64,000 bases of DNA from Neurospora intermedia (taxonomy: Eukaryota > Ascomycota > Sordariomycetes > Sordariales > Sordariaceae): NCBI GenBank assembly GCA_037102815.1, contig BTPP01000008.1:124001-188000 (forward strand). The letters run 5' to 3'. Under the pieces are notes generated by a model. That model did not search any database and had not been told where the DNA came from. It saw only the letters and a program-made list of their open reading frames with translations. Each line of letters starts with the position of its first letter. Positions within the stretch are counted from its first letter, which is position 1. The translations under genes and the position numbers were made by a program. Below are positions 47,255 through 58,832 of the stretch, one piece after another.

Positions 47255-47712
47255 AATGGACCCTATCCAAGCCCGCAACACCTTCCCTACGAGTTTCGCT
47301 TCCAAGACAAACCGCGGTCGCAGGCTGTCCCAAAAGTCTCGCTCCGCAAGCCTGACACTTTTTCGCACGATTTACTTCTCATCGGCAAGCTCGTATCACT
47401 TGGGACAACGCATGGCAAGCTGCTCGGAAACCTCCCTCATACCGTCAGCAACGTAAACGCCGCCGACACCAACGATGCCCCGGCTTCCACCAACAACCAG
47501 ACCAAGCGGAAGTCAGCCCGACTTCTGCGAAGAAGCTGGTGGTTGACGATAGCTACAGCGCTGACGATGATGCCGTTGTTTATGAGGACACAGATGCTGA
47601 TGAGGACAATGCTGGTGGGGATGAGGACGCGGTCTACAAATTTGAATGTTCGCACAGGTACCGACCTTTGGCCTTTTATTGCGTTTATTATTATACGCCT
47701 TCATGTTTTAGG
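47255..47712 (+). pseudogene. Possible decayed gene with acidic C-terminal tract
   Basis: Coding-like stretches continue one another but in three different frames: MDPIQARNTFPTSFASKTNR from 47255, then KPDTFSHDLLLIGKLVSLG and NAADTNDAPASTNNQTKRKSA up to about 47518, then TSAKKLVVDDSYSADDDAVV and YEDTDADEDNAGGDED to about 47645. No splice sites explain the changes. A gene with two frame breaks is one reading; chance is another. No homologue is recognised. Confidence 0.25.
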
Positions 47713-48736
47713 TTTCACTAGGTACATAGAGGTACTTAATATTCTCCAAAGAATAATAGCATTGGTATCTCAGCACCTGGAACCGAATGATATCTTCCAA
47801 GCGAGTGGATCGAACACTTAAGTCAAGATACGGTGGACATCACAATCCAGACACTATCAGAGAAATAACATACACCTCACGTTTAGCTCACGACACCACG
47901 ATATTTCCATCTTATATCAATCGAAGGAAACGGTACATCTAAATATCCTCTCCGAGCGAATGGACTAGAAGTTAAATCTGGGGGCAGCGAAAGATCCTCG
48001 GGTAAAATCATCGAAAACCTCGAGTCTTCAAGGGTATAACTACATCTACTTTGACGGTATATATTCCATGTCACTGTCTAAGCTCAAGCTCAAAGGTCAC
48101 GGGGAAGCTAGCACTTCCACAAGCTTTCAAAACCCCAGCCTTGAATAGAGCATCCCTGACACATCTTGGGTTTTGGCTTGGTGAGATGAGACGAGAGAAT
48201 ATTAGAAGACCTTCGAGTAAACACAGTTGGCGTTGTCTTTCTGCGGGTCCAGCTGTTTTTGTGTATCCTGTGTTTGACATTCTGTCCAGACTTTGACTCA
48301 GAAATTTCATCTGAACCTTCAAAGTCTAGGTAGACTCAATCGCGTCCAATCATTTGAACAAGGGGACCTGGAAAATCCTATTGTAAGAGATGTTCAGGAA
48401 GGAGCCTCAGCTAGCCGGGTAAGAAGCTCGCAAGGTGCATTGCCTAATCCAGATAGCAAACAAGAAACAACGCGTAGCTTACTATTCAGTCAAAGCAGAA
48501 TCAGTAGCAGCCCATTGTTGTGCGTCGTCTTTGTTCCAACCTCTGCCGGTATTCCAAGCCCTTCTCATACTACCACCGTTCTTTGTTCTCCCAGTGCCCC
48601 TCCCTCCCGGAAACATCATCACCAGTTCTTTGAACAGCACAACCACTCACACCAAGCTGTAAGTCTTCTTTGTCTCAAAGACAACATTCCATTGTTCTCA
48701 ACGACCAAAACCAGCTAATCAGCTTCATTAGCCAAG
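47713..48736. other. Upstream region and 5' UTR of the acidic hypothetical gene
   Basis: No other gene is supported. A 5' UTR intron is likely, with donor GTAAGT at about 48660 and an acceptor CATTAG about 5 bases before the ATG, with a GCTAATC branch-like site. The leader before it is C/T rich (48540-48650). Confidence 0.45.
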
Positions 48737-49285
48737 ATGAACCAGAACCGGGTGCACCAGAGCCCCACTGCCGAGGCGCAGAGCCCGGCTGTGGACAGCC
48801 AAAATGGCCAGTCCACCACAACCACCCCGGAGACCGAGGACCAACCTCTCCTCGATCAACACCTCCACCACCAAGAGGAAGATCTCCTGCTCGAGCATCT
48901 GTTCCAGCCTCATTGCGTTGAGTCCGAGTCGCACTTTGGCTCTGACAGTAGTACTGACGTGGAGGACAAGTACCTCACCCCCAACCGACATGCTGGGAAG
49001 AACGAGATCTACATAAAAGAGAACAAAACTCGCATCACCACCACGATCACCACCGTCGAGCTCGTCACCACCAAGAAAATTTTCGGGAGAAAGGACGGCA
49101 TCTACAAGGCCACCAAAGTCACTGTCGACACAACCCGTATTGCAGGCCCTCACACACAACGTGAGGAAGACGTGATTGAGGAGACCGAGTCGGGCTGGAT
49201 CACCGACAACGAGGCCGAGGACGAGGGCGACAATTTCGCTCCTGGTGGCGGCAACACCAGCAGCGTCGGTCACGCCGGCAACTAA
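48737..49285 (+). CDS. Hypothetical acidic protein, 182 aa
   Basis: A single-exon frame runs from ATG at 48737 to TAA, directly after a predicted 5' UTR intron. Residues 1-75 are Gln/Glu/His rich (PETEDQPLLDQHLHHQEEDLL). Residues about 85-135 are the only ordered-looking part, a Thr/Lys-rich beta-like stretch (KTRITTTITTVELVTTKKIF, GIYKATKVTVDTTRI). The end is acidic, then Gly/Asn rich. There is no signal peptide, Cys cluster or domain I know. Normal codon use (C-ending codons) supports a real gene. It lies 470 bases upstream of the kinase-like gene in the same direction; the two could share regulation but are separate transcription units. Confidence 0.65.
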   Translation: MNQNRVHQSPTAEAQSPAVDSQNGQSTTTTPETEDQPLLDQHLHHQEEDLLLEHLFQPHCVESESHFGSDSSTDVEDKYLTPNRHAGKNEIYIKENKTRITTTITTVELVTTKKIFGRKDGIYKATKVTVDTTRIAGPHTQREEDVIEETESGWITDNEAEDEGDNFAPGGGNTSSVGHAGN

Positions 49286-49752
49286 TTCACTTTCTTCTCA
49301 ACTCCGCGACGTCGGCCAACTCCCACTACAGCGGAATGGTTCGATAGGTGCGGTCAAGGACCATTGTCAGAATCCTGTCAACAATACCAGCAAGCCCGCG
49401 TCATATAGACTCGTTCTATTGCGGGCCAGTCCAAACGTTATCAGAATAGCACTTCAACCTCCTCCTCCTCCTTCTCGTCATCATCAAACTCAACCTCATT
49501 TGGCTTTGCACCAGTCTAACGCGTGACGGCATCCCATCATTCCACCATCACTCAAATATCACCAAACCGCTCTCACTATCCTTGTGCTTCGCATACTGAC
49601 AAGCGATACTGGAATATCTCGAGAATCAATACTTTCCGGCAAAGGCATAGAGTTCATTGATCCGCCTTCTTCTCAACAACTATAACCTCCTGCCTCACTC
49701 TCTCACCAACAACCTTGGAACACAACCACATTACCCCAACCTCACAATCAGC
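49286..49752. other. Intergenic/leader of the kinase-like gene
   Basis: A C/T- and CAA-rich leader (49480-49750) precedes the ATG at 49753. No gene is supported in it. Confidence 0.5.
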
Positions 49753-52700
49753 ATGGCGTTCCGACCCCAGAAACAAGGGGGTAGAGGGCTAATGGACCGG
49801 GTGGAACCCCCTGCAGCCGACGTCTACGGCGAGCGAGCCGTCCAGCGTGAGATGCTTCGTTACCAGCAAGACAACGGCTACCCGTGTGTGCTCTACCGAC
49901 GCGGCGAGCTGCACCTGCGAGACACCCCCGAGCACCGAGCGCTGCGCAGGAGATGGAAACCGCCCATTCCCGGTCCCATGTGGAGAAACCACTTCACCAA
50001 CCCGTTTTACGGCGCCAACCAGATGTACGAAATCGTTCCCTTTTCGCGCCGGGGTATGCCTCCCCAGAATCCACAAGTCGGGGCACAAGCGGGCGCGCCT
50101 GGACAGAACCCTCCTGGTAACCAGGCGCAGGTACCGGGACCGCAGGTGGGTGACAGGTTCAAAGGGGGGCAGCCTGTGCATGTTCAAGAGGCGATCGCGA
50201 GGGCGAGGGTGTTCTTGGAGACGAGCTCGGATTTTCGTATCAAGAAGGTGCTGGGTTGGGGTGGCATGGGCGCGGTGTTGCTGGCTGAGTTGAGACAGCC
50301 GAGGGAAGGGCAGTCGCAAAACGTGGTGATCAAGATGAACCTGGTCGAAAGGGGTAGAGACAATTTCAGGCAGGAGAAGCAGAATCATATCCGGGTGGCC
50401 AGGGCCGCGCACGTGGTGCAGTGTCTTGTGGTGGAGGACACCAGACAGCAGCAAGATAAAGACAAGAACAAAACAGGACCGGGTATTAACAGGAATGCAC
50501 CAGCAATGAAGAGAAAGTATGCTGGCGATGCTGCGGACTCTGCTTTTCAGGTCGCCAAACGGACACGTTTGACAACGGGCGAAGAGGAGAAAGGACCGGG
50601 CGGTGACAGGCCGATAATCGCGGCGCCAGCTTCAGGAGAATCGCCTAGAGCAGCACTTCGCGGTCCGCTTGCAAGGGCTATCTTTGACCGAGCGAGAGAG
50701 GCCATGCACCTCAAGGGGGCTAGCAAGCGACGCAGCGATGGAGACCACGACATCAACAACCATCCAGACCTAATGGTCATTGAGCCAATGTGGCGTGGTG
50801 ATTTTGACTTGTGGATAAGAAAGATGGCCCACTCGGGAGAGAAGTTTCATTCCAAAGTGCTTTGGTTGATCTTTGAGTGTTGTAAGTCTCACCCCCCCTG
50901 TTGAGTCGTATGCTGAAGAAGTTACAACGGAAAGAGAAAGTATCGTACTGACCGTGATCTCAAACAGTGTTCAAGGGCGTTCTCGCTATGGCTCATCCCC
51001 CGCGGCACTATCATGAGTATAAGGAAACTGGAGGAAGGACGGGCCCCATTATGGAAGAGCGATTGCCAGATAGAGAGGATGCGATCAACTTTGATAGGGA
51101 TGCCTTCATACACTTTGACTTAGATTTAGCAAATAGTGAGTGGATCTTCTCCCGGGACCAAGTAAGAATTCAGAACGGCTTGCTGATGTGTGAATGTGTA
51201 GTCCTTGTTGGAGACTTCAACGTTCCCACTCGAGAGTCGCACTCGATAACGCCAAATATCAAGGTGAGAGACATAAACGAAACATACCGCGAGATGGAAA
51301 TGAGAGAATTGAGTAGTTGCTGACAATGACCTTTGCTTGGATTGTAGATAGCTGATCTTGGCTTGGGTACACACATGGCCACTGAGAAAAATGATTTGTA
51401 AGTTCAAGATCGAGATCGAGAATGACGCCACACAATATCCAAACTCACGGCTTTCAGTCTTGAACCATTTCGCTAACCTTCTTCTCAGCTTCAAGATGTG
51501 GGGGTCAAGATTCTGCGGCAAGCCAGGGGCGGGCTGGCTCTCACCGGTAAGTGTTATATTCTCCCAAAACACTCTTTCGGTGCCCCGTTGCGACGACATC
51601 TGTTCGTACCATGATTTGGTGATAGCATCCAAGTTAGTGCCCGTGTAACTAACACTTTGCTCTTCGTTGACCAGGAGCAATTCCACCCCGAATGGGATTA
51701 CATCAAGTACACACCATCCACAACCGTCAACTTCACTCCTACCATCGCCGGCAATTACACCTGGAAAACGAATTTGTACTGGATCGGTCAAGTTATGTGG
51801 TGTCTCGTAACGCTCCACAAACCCTCCAGAATGCCGTTCCCTTACTGGATCACGGACCACAGACCTCCTGGCCGACGTCAACGAAGTCGAGCTGAAACCC
51901 AGGGTAGATTCTGGTCCTGGGGTGGTCTCGTCAATCATACGAGGTACAATCACATTGACGAGGACCTTCGTGCCGCCATAGTCTTGTGCATGGCCGACAG
52001 TCCAGCCATGCGGCCTGAGGCAAAGCAGTTGTGGGATTGGATCCATGAGAAGACAACGTCTGAATGGGAAGGTTTGTCGGAAGATGAGGCCCGTCAATGG
52101 GCTGCAAGATTCTTCGAATCACCAGGAGTCCCAGGACCAGCAAGGCCGGCCGTCTTTGAACAGCCAGGGGAAGATAAAGCTGAGAGTCTCGCAAAGAGTT
52201 CCAGACCTCCTTGGGGCAAGATCCCCGAGTTAGCCGGTGTGTCGCCTAGTAAACAGAGTGTCAGCACCTTCGACTTCACTTTCAAGGTTCCCGGAAAGTG
52301 GCCTAAGCTCCAGTCAACCAAGCCCGTCAAAGTCAAGAAGAAACCAGCGTTTCCGAGACCGGCACCAAAGGCCGCAGCGGACACTCCGAATCATGATCCT
52401 CAACAGGCCGTGCCAAACCCTCCAGATCCTGCTCCTCAACAGGCGGAAGAGCCCCCAGCAAAGGGGCCTTTTGGGCGTCCACGCAGAAAGTCCAGTGGGG
52501 TGAAAGCGGAACAGATAAAGGCCGCCGTGGAAGCAGTCAAAGCCAACCCAGTTCCACAAGAAAAAGCTGTTCCCGATCCCCAAGGCTCTGATCAAGAAGC
52601 AACAGTACGACCCGCAGCTCCAGTGGCTCCAGCCCCAACAGCGGCAGCAGCACCTCCAAGAAGACCAACTCCAAAGGAACGCATCCAAGCAGCATTAGAG

Positions 52701-54116
52701 GGAACCGCAGCGGAACCCGCACCGGCACCGGCACCGGTAATCCCGCAACTACCACCGCCCAAGTCCGCCGGGACCAACGCGGTAGCCGGACGAGTCCGCA
52801 CCTTCGTCGTGCCCTCCGACTCCACCGCGGCCACCAGCTCGACCGCAGCTGCAGCCGCAGCCAAAGTGGCAGCCGCAATAGCACAAGCAACATCGCAAGC
52901 ACGAGCGGCACGAGAGGGAGCGCCATCATCTTCTCTCACCAACAAACGGCTGACAGCACTTGGGGCAGGCGTACGTCTCCTTCCGCATACCAAGTCCGGC
53001 GGCATTCAGGGTACGCCGCTGCAACCGAATCCTCCTCGCAAGCAAGTGAATTACCAGACTCCCCCTCCGATCGCTGCAGATGCTGTGGTCCCCTTCCTGC
53101 CTCGGGAATTGGGATCGGCCCGAGGAAAGCCGCAAAGACTCCTCAATAGAGGCATAATTGGTCATGGGGCGGCAGCTCAGGGGCAGAGAAAGCCGGGTGG
53201 GATGTATCGGCCGCCTCTGCAGAATCCGAATCAACCGCTACAGGAGAATCAGCCGCCCCAACAAAATTGGTTACCTCAGCAGGCCCAAGTACCGCAGCAG
53301 CAGCAGCAGCAGCAGCCTCAACAACCACCGCCACAGCAACCTCAACAACTCAAACTCCCCACAGCATTCATCTTGCCCAATAACAACCGACCAGGCGGAT
53401 CGGCATTACCGCCCCAAAGACCACCGGGACCGCCAACACCACTCGTACGCAGACTGAATCCCACCAACCGCAAAGTGGGTGGTCAATACGACCTCAGGGC
53501 GGGGCGGCGGAAGAATACTCTCTTGAGGGGCCCAGGTCCAAGCCGCTTGCAACAAGCCTGGACGCCGCGGGACCTGGCCGAAGGAGGCAAAGCCGGAAGG
53601 GCAGGGAGCGGATTGTTTGCTGGATTAAAGTTGGGACGTAGAGTGACAGCGGTTCCACAAGCGATTATACAGGAGGACCACCCTGCTGGGAAGGAAGAGG
53701 AGGAGGAGGGGGTCAGGGCTGGATCAGGAAAATCTGAACAAAAGCTTGCATCGTCGTCGATACCACAGAGTAGCGTTTCTGCGGTTGGAAGGGGGCCTAG
53801 TTCGCTTGTGGTTGGTTGGGAACACTTGGAAGAAGAGCCAGCAGCCCCGTTGTCTCCACGTGAGCTAGAGAAACGCCGGCTCGAGTTTGAAAGGTTCCAG
53901 GCTAGGAATTTGTTGTACAACGGTAGCCTACTCGGCGTGGATTGGGATGATGAGGACTCGAGTGATGAGGATGAACCAATGGGAAGCACTGGTGATGAGG
54001 AGGAGGACGAGAGTCAAGACGCAATGGCGGTGTCCGAAGCGTCCACGACTATCGGCAGGTTTGCTAGTTTCTTTTTTCGCTTTGGTGGGTTTGGACGAGG
54101 AGGATCGAATTCATGA
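49753..54116 (+). CDS. Divergent protein-kinase-like protein with giant Pro/Gln/Ala-rich tail, 1302 aa, six exons
   Basis: Predicted exons are 49753-50881, 50968-51135, 51202-51263, 51348-51397, 51489-51546 and 51675-54116; all joins keep frame. A kinase fold spans about 160-620: glycine loop GWGGMGAV (168-175), VVIKM with Lys194, HFDLDLAN (425-432) in place of HRDLKxxN, and IADLGLG (DLG at 456-458) in place of DFG. The catalytic Asp427, Asn432 and metal-binding Asp456 are kept, but HRD-Arg and the LK-Lys are replaced (by Phe and Asp). A long insert (about 230-340, basic and Ala/Gly rich) separates the N-lobe elements. The later part keeps the WCLVTLHKP and MRPEAKQLWDWI-type C-lobe features. 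From about 640 the tail is Pro/Gln/Ala/Lys rich with poly-Gln, ending in an acidic Asp/Glu cluster and a Phe/Gly-rich tip. It resembles fungal-specific kinase-like proteins. Activity is uncertain. Confidence 0.82.
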
Positions 54117-54546
54117 GAAGGTGGGTGTTTATAACGGGCGGAAGAGTTTGGGCGGGTGATGTGGTCTTGTTATGGCGACAAAGCCATTAGAGGGTTTCGC
54201 GATGGTCGTCCCCGGCTTTTACTCGTTCTTGAAGGTCACGGTGGTTCGTATCTGTGTCTGTTCGCTTCTTGGCTTTGAGGTGCTTTTAGCGCAGCGTTGC
54301 TTTAGTTAGAAGTGTGGACAATATTCATAACACAGTTAGATCCCTATCCACCAATATAAAATAAAATATCAGGCATGGTGATTGTCTGTGCAAGCAATGC
54401 GGTTTAATACGTTCAAAGGTAGTATGTATGTACAAGAAAAGTAAACGATTTGGGGATCAATGCTTTCCAACGACAAGACTGACTCGTTCTCGTTGGGCGA
54501 TTGCTCGCTGTCCCTACGGCAAAACTCTTTCACAACTTCCCGTTAC
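54117..54546. other. Convergent intergenic region between kinase-like gene and gh5-1
   Basis: Both neighbouring genes end here. An AT-rich patch around 54325-54375 (AATATAAAATAAAATATCA) suits polyadenylation signals of either gene. No coding frame is supported. Confidence 0.5.
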
Positions 54547-55788
54547 TTAAGGGGTGTAGGTCTTGAGAAGACTGTTGTAGTAGGTATAGCCAGTGCCCGA
54601 AGGAGGCTCAAAGCTATACATGTAGTCACCCCACCAGGGACCGGCAGCCCACCAAAGGGCGCCCTCCCAGACGTCAGTGTTAGCCTTGAGGTGCTCAAGG
54701 AGGCCAGTGACGGCAGCCTTGCAGACTGAGTTGGCACCACCAGCGAACTCGCCGAGGACACCCTTTTTGCCATTGGCGCGGAGCCAGGCAGTGGCACCAA
54801 CAATGCGCTGAACACCGATTTCGGAGGAAACGCAAGAAGTGCTGGTACCGGAGCTGTCGGAGTCAAGGTACTGGTGCATCTCGTAGACGATCTTGTTCTC
54901 GGGGTCGGTAAGGGCAGCCAAGTTGGTGTTGGTCACATTCCATGACCAGGCGCCAGTCCATTGGTTACCCTCGACGAAAATGTACTGGGAAGTGGCGCCG
55001 GCCGCACGGATACCGTCAATGGCGGCCTGGTTGAGGTTGAGGACAAGGGTCTGGTCCATGGTGTTGTACTCGTTGTTGGTATCGAAGATGACCTTGGAGT
55101 TGGAAGCAAACTTGGCAGCAACATTTTGCCAGAAAGTCTTGAAGGCATCGGTATTGGTGATGATTTTGCCATAGTAACGGCCATAGTTGTGGGGATCGAG
55201 AACAATATAGGCACCAGAGTTGGTAACAGAGTTGACCACCTGGGTGAGGTTGGTGAGATAGCCGTTATCGAAAGACGACGTCAAGGTGTTGGGAACAAGG
55301 CGCTCCATGGCAAAACCAACACGGAAGATGTTGTAACCCTGGCTGCGGAGAGTCTATAGTGCCAAAGGAAGTTAGTATCCAGAAGCGAATACATATCTTA
55401 ACAACAAGGGGAGGTGACATACCTGGATGGTGTTGGTGTCCGGGAAAGTGAACTCAGTGCCCCATCTTCCGGGGAAGATACCATCACCAAACTCACCGCC
55501 GGCCTCGTTGACACCGAACCACTTGAACTTGCCGGAGGCAGTGGCGGTGGTGGTGGTAGCAGGAGGGGCGGTCTTGGTCGAGGTGACGAGGGTGGTGGCG
55601 GCGGCAGTGGTGGTGGGAGCGGCAGTACCAGGCTGGCACTGGCTATACCAATCGTTCACATAATTGCAGGCGTATCCGGAGATGCAGCTGGTAGCGCCGG
55701 ACCAACCGTTACCGCCGCATTGGCCCCAGGCACCGTTCTGAGCGAGGGCACCAGCGGCGAAGGTGCTGGCAAGAATCGTAGCCTTCAT
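54547..55788 (-). CDS. gh5-1: Secreted GH5 endo-beta-1,4-glucanase with N-terminal CBM1, 390 aa
   Basis: Exon 1 is 55788-55423 and exon 2 is 55353-54547 (intron donor GTATGT, CTAAC branch, TAG acceptor). Layout: signal peptide [19 protein letters not shown]1 cellulose-binding module about 20-52 ([29 protein letters not shown], with the binding-face aromatics); Thr/Ala-rich O-glycosylated linker 53-88; and a GH5 subfamily-5 (EG2/Cel5A-like) catalytic barrel. The acid/base is Glu217 in DTNNEYN and the nucleophile Glu324 in [18 protein letters not shown] is the conserved His motif. It cleaves internal beta-1,4 bonds of cellulose outside the cell. N. crassa gh5-1 has the same length and layout as I remember it. 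A TATA box lies about 95 bases upstream. Such genes are cellulose-induced (CLR-1/CLR-2) and glucose-repressed (CRE-1); that regulation is known for the family, not shown here. Confidence 0.96.
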
Positions 55789-55880
55789 GGTGATTTGGGA
55801 GGAGGGTGATCCGAGGAACTAGAATCCTTGGCGATGGCCCGGAAGTGAGGAGCAACAAGACAGCGGCGGTGATGTTGACA

Positions 55881-55888
55881 TTATATAT
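55881..55888 (-). promoter_or_regulatory. TATA box of gh5-1
   Basis: On the minus strand TATATAA is centred about 95 bases upstream of the gh5-1 ATG, a typical spacing for a strongly regulated fungal gene. Confidence 0.65.
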
Positions 55889-56971
55889 GCACTACGAGAG
55901 GCTTGATGTCTATGTCGACGAAGCACGGGTGGCCAGGCAAGGATGCGGCTCCAGACTCGGGCCTCGTTCCCATCCTCCGTCAGTTCTACCGAAGCGAAGT
56001 TGGTGTGGCAGCATGGCATCCAGAGGCCTTGGATCACGTCAGGTTATGCGTGTAGAAGTTGCGAGCCGGCATCCTGGGGGGTGTCTTGGAGGAGAAGACA
56101 TCCGCATAAGTTCCTGCCTTGGACAATGAAGGGGGCGGCAGAGCGCAGCCCGAATGCCCATTCTGGACTAAGCGCGAAGTTGTCGGCCCGCGAGCTCAGG
56201 TGAAAGTTGAAGCATTCCGGTTCTTGGAAGTCGAAACATTTCCAGCGACGCGGGGAAGTCGGCAAGGCCGGGGCCGTCGTTCGGTTTGGACCGCGGATGG
56301 ACAATCTCCGTAGCTGTGTTGGGTGAAGCGTGGAACCGTCAATCCGTCAATGATCCTTGAGTTCAGGGCCCACGCAGATCCTGCAACACGTTTTCGGAAA
56401 CCGTAGGGCGTTCCTTGATTTCCATTTGGACGAGATTGGAAGTCTTGCAACTTTCTTTGGCCAGCTGAAATTGGAAATTGAAATGACCGGGGGATGGACG
56501 ATGTGCAGGCGCTTTCCAACTAAAGGACTAGACTAGGGGTAGGGTTAGGGTCGGAAACAAGTGTCCGTGTACGCGCAGCTCGGGGAGTTGCACCTTCCCG
56601 AGGAATTCGAATTGTGCAATGGAAAAAGAAATGCGCTGAAGGAAGTTACTCAGAGGGGATGGACGCTGGAATTGCGCGAGTCCGGATGACAGCTTCCCGC
56701 TTGTTGTCAAAAAATCACGTCCATCATGCCATCGACAACATTCCCCTATCTCCACTTTTGATGTTGAACTTGGATGGGACCTCTTCATTGAAAAAACATG
56801 ATCTTTGTTTCATTCATCTCGCGTACGCTAAGGACATCTTCAAGAGAGATATCCACGGAGAAACAAGCACGCCATCATCTTCTCTCTCGTCTGTTTGGTC
56901 ATGGCCAGATTCCGGAAGCAAACAACCCGACCCGACCAACACTGTCTGTCACCACCAGACATGCCACATGC
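55889..56971. other. gh5-1 promoter region and 3' side of the lipase gene
   Basis: No gene is supported. Several SYGGRG strings, the CRE-1-type consensus, occur (for example CTGGGG near 56071, GCGGGG near 56247, CCGGGG near 56486). They are short and expected by chance at some rate. The block 56800-56971 is the probable 3' UTR of the esterase gene. Confidence 0.4.
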
Positions 56972-58725
56972 TCACTGCAGCAGGCTCCTCCCAATAGCCT
57001 GCAAATACTTACACCTCAGCCCCAGCCCCTCATCAAATGGAATCACCTCCATGGCCGTCTTCCCGCCCGTTCCAAACAACAACCTCTGATGCTGTGCACT
57101 GGCTTCATCACCGCTCTTCCAGGGTTTCCACTCCACGCCCCCACAACACCTCAACGTATTCGGATCAAATGTCCTGATGAAACTGATCCAATAGCTCTGC
57201 ATGACCTGCACCGCCGCCGCGTTTGTCCCACCAGGAAAATAACTCTGGGGCACCTGGCCAGTATACCCCATGTTTGTCGGTCCAAAAAGGGCATTGAGCT
57301 CGACAACATGCGGCACTCCCAGCCCGCTGGCCATCTGATCCCGGTCCTCCACGTTCCACCGATACGCCCATGAGCTTGTACCCTTGGAGTATTGATCGTT
57401 GTAGTTGTCAAACGCATCGTTCAGGTACAACCCAGGGCACATGTACCTCATCTCGCCGTAGACGCTTCCCGCTTGTCCACGCCAGCAGCCCATTCTAGGA
57501 CAAATGGAAGCGTTCGGGTTAGGGTAGAGCATGTTTAGGGTATCGAGCTGGCTCAGGGTGATGGCAGGGAACTGGTCCTTGATGAACTGGTTGCTGTCGC
57601 CGAGGGAGCTGATGCGGTCAGGGGCGAAGCCACTGCCGCCGTTGGTGTCGTCGCCGAAGATAACGGGGATGTTCTTGATGAAGTTGCCGTTGCGGAAGGC
57701 GGAGTACGGGTAGTCTGTCACGAAGTCGCCATCGATGACGGGGGACCACATGTATATGGGTCCGTTGGACGAGCCAGGGTATGGGATGTCCTCGTCCTTG
57801 TCGGCAATTTCTTTTTGAGTCTTGGACCGCAGACAGGCCAGACTGGCAGCGGCGTCGCTTCTGGCACAGCCGAGGCGAATCATTAGATTGTCATACTGAT
57901 ATTGGGCTTGTTGGACGGTGAGGACGGTACCGAAGGAGACTGACTCGGCAGCTGCTGCGTGGAACAGCTTTCTGTTGCCGTCCTTGTCGGCCATCATGTG
58001 GTAAACGACGCTGGCCGCACCAGCTGAGGCTCCTCCAAGAACGACATGGTCAGGGTTACCTCCAAATTGGCTGATGTACTTTTGCACCCATTCCAGAGCC
58101 TTGCGCTGGTCTCGAAGCCCGTTGTTGGCAACAACTTGCTGTCCGTTGGTGAGAAACCCGTATGGTCCTACACGGTAGTTGAGTGTAACGACGATGATGC
58201 TGTTTGAACTCGCCTTTACGAGCCCAGTTCCGTTGAGGTTTGGGCTAGCATTGTCGCTGAAACCTCCGCCCTGGATGAAGACGAAGACTGGGAGCTTGGA
58301 CTTTGTGGTTGCTATTGTCGGCGCATAGACGTCCAGAAACAGGCAATCCTCCGAAGTCAGAGAATTACCCGGCCTTCGGACACACCAGTTCCCATGCTAT
58401 TGTATCAGCAGTTAGTCACTATGTGCCCTCCAAAGTTTTCCCTGGCCTTCACGCCATCCTGCCATGGAGCTCTCACCTTATTTGCCGCTTGAGGCTCAGA
58501 GTAAGATAGCGGATCTTGCGGAGGCGCGAATCTCAGGGCACCAACAGGCGGTGCCGCGTACCGGAGTCCAAGCCATTGACTGACGCCGTTGCCAAGTTCT
58601 TCTCCGACATATTCGCTATACGTGACGTTGACTGCTGTTCGAACGCATGTTGCAGTCAAAGCTAATTCAAAGATAATGATTGTTGACAAGAACAACTGAA
58701 AGGCAACGGCAAATACTGCTCTCAT
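56972..58725 (-). CDS. Secreted type-B carboxylesterase/lipase, 557 aa
   Basis: Exon 1 is 58725-58477 and exon 2 is 58396-56972 (donor GTGAGA, acceptor ATAG). It has a signal peptide or anchor-like hydrophobic start (MRAVFAVAFQLFLSTIIIF), then the carboxylesterase type-B fold: WLGLRYAAPPVGALRFAPP, SEDCLFLDVYAP (second family signature), oxyanion hole VFIQGGGF, nucleophile Ser207 in GGASAGAAS, and His446 in GVPHVVELNALFG. The usual triad acid in the GxxxxEG loop reads GDDTNGGSG, with Gly at about 336 where Glu is expected, so the acid must come from elsewhere or activity is altered. Family enzymes hydrolyse carboxylic esters or lipids. In N. crassa a triacylglycerol-lipase-annotated gene neighbours gh5-1, as here. 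A TATTTAT box lies at about 58826-58832, 100 bases upstream. Confidence 0.92.
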
Positions 58726-58825
58726 TGCGTCCGTTTGTCGTGTTACCCAAATTTTGGACGGGAGAGGCAGAGGCAGCGGATGGGAGATGTGAAGGCATCC
58801 GTCGCCTCTCTTGCTTTAAAGGTGG

Positions 58826-58832
58826 ATAAATA
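58826..58832 (-). promoter_or_regulatory. TATA-like box of the esterase gene
   Basis: TATTTAT on the minus strand lies about 100 bases upstream of the ATG at 58725 and is followed downstream by CTTTAAAG. Confidence 0.45.

Noticed and set aside
49789-50454. 221-codon minus-strand frame
   Set aside because: Antisense shadow of the first exon of the kinase-like gene.
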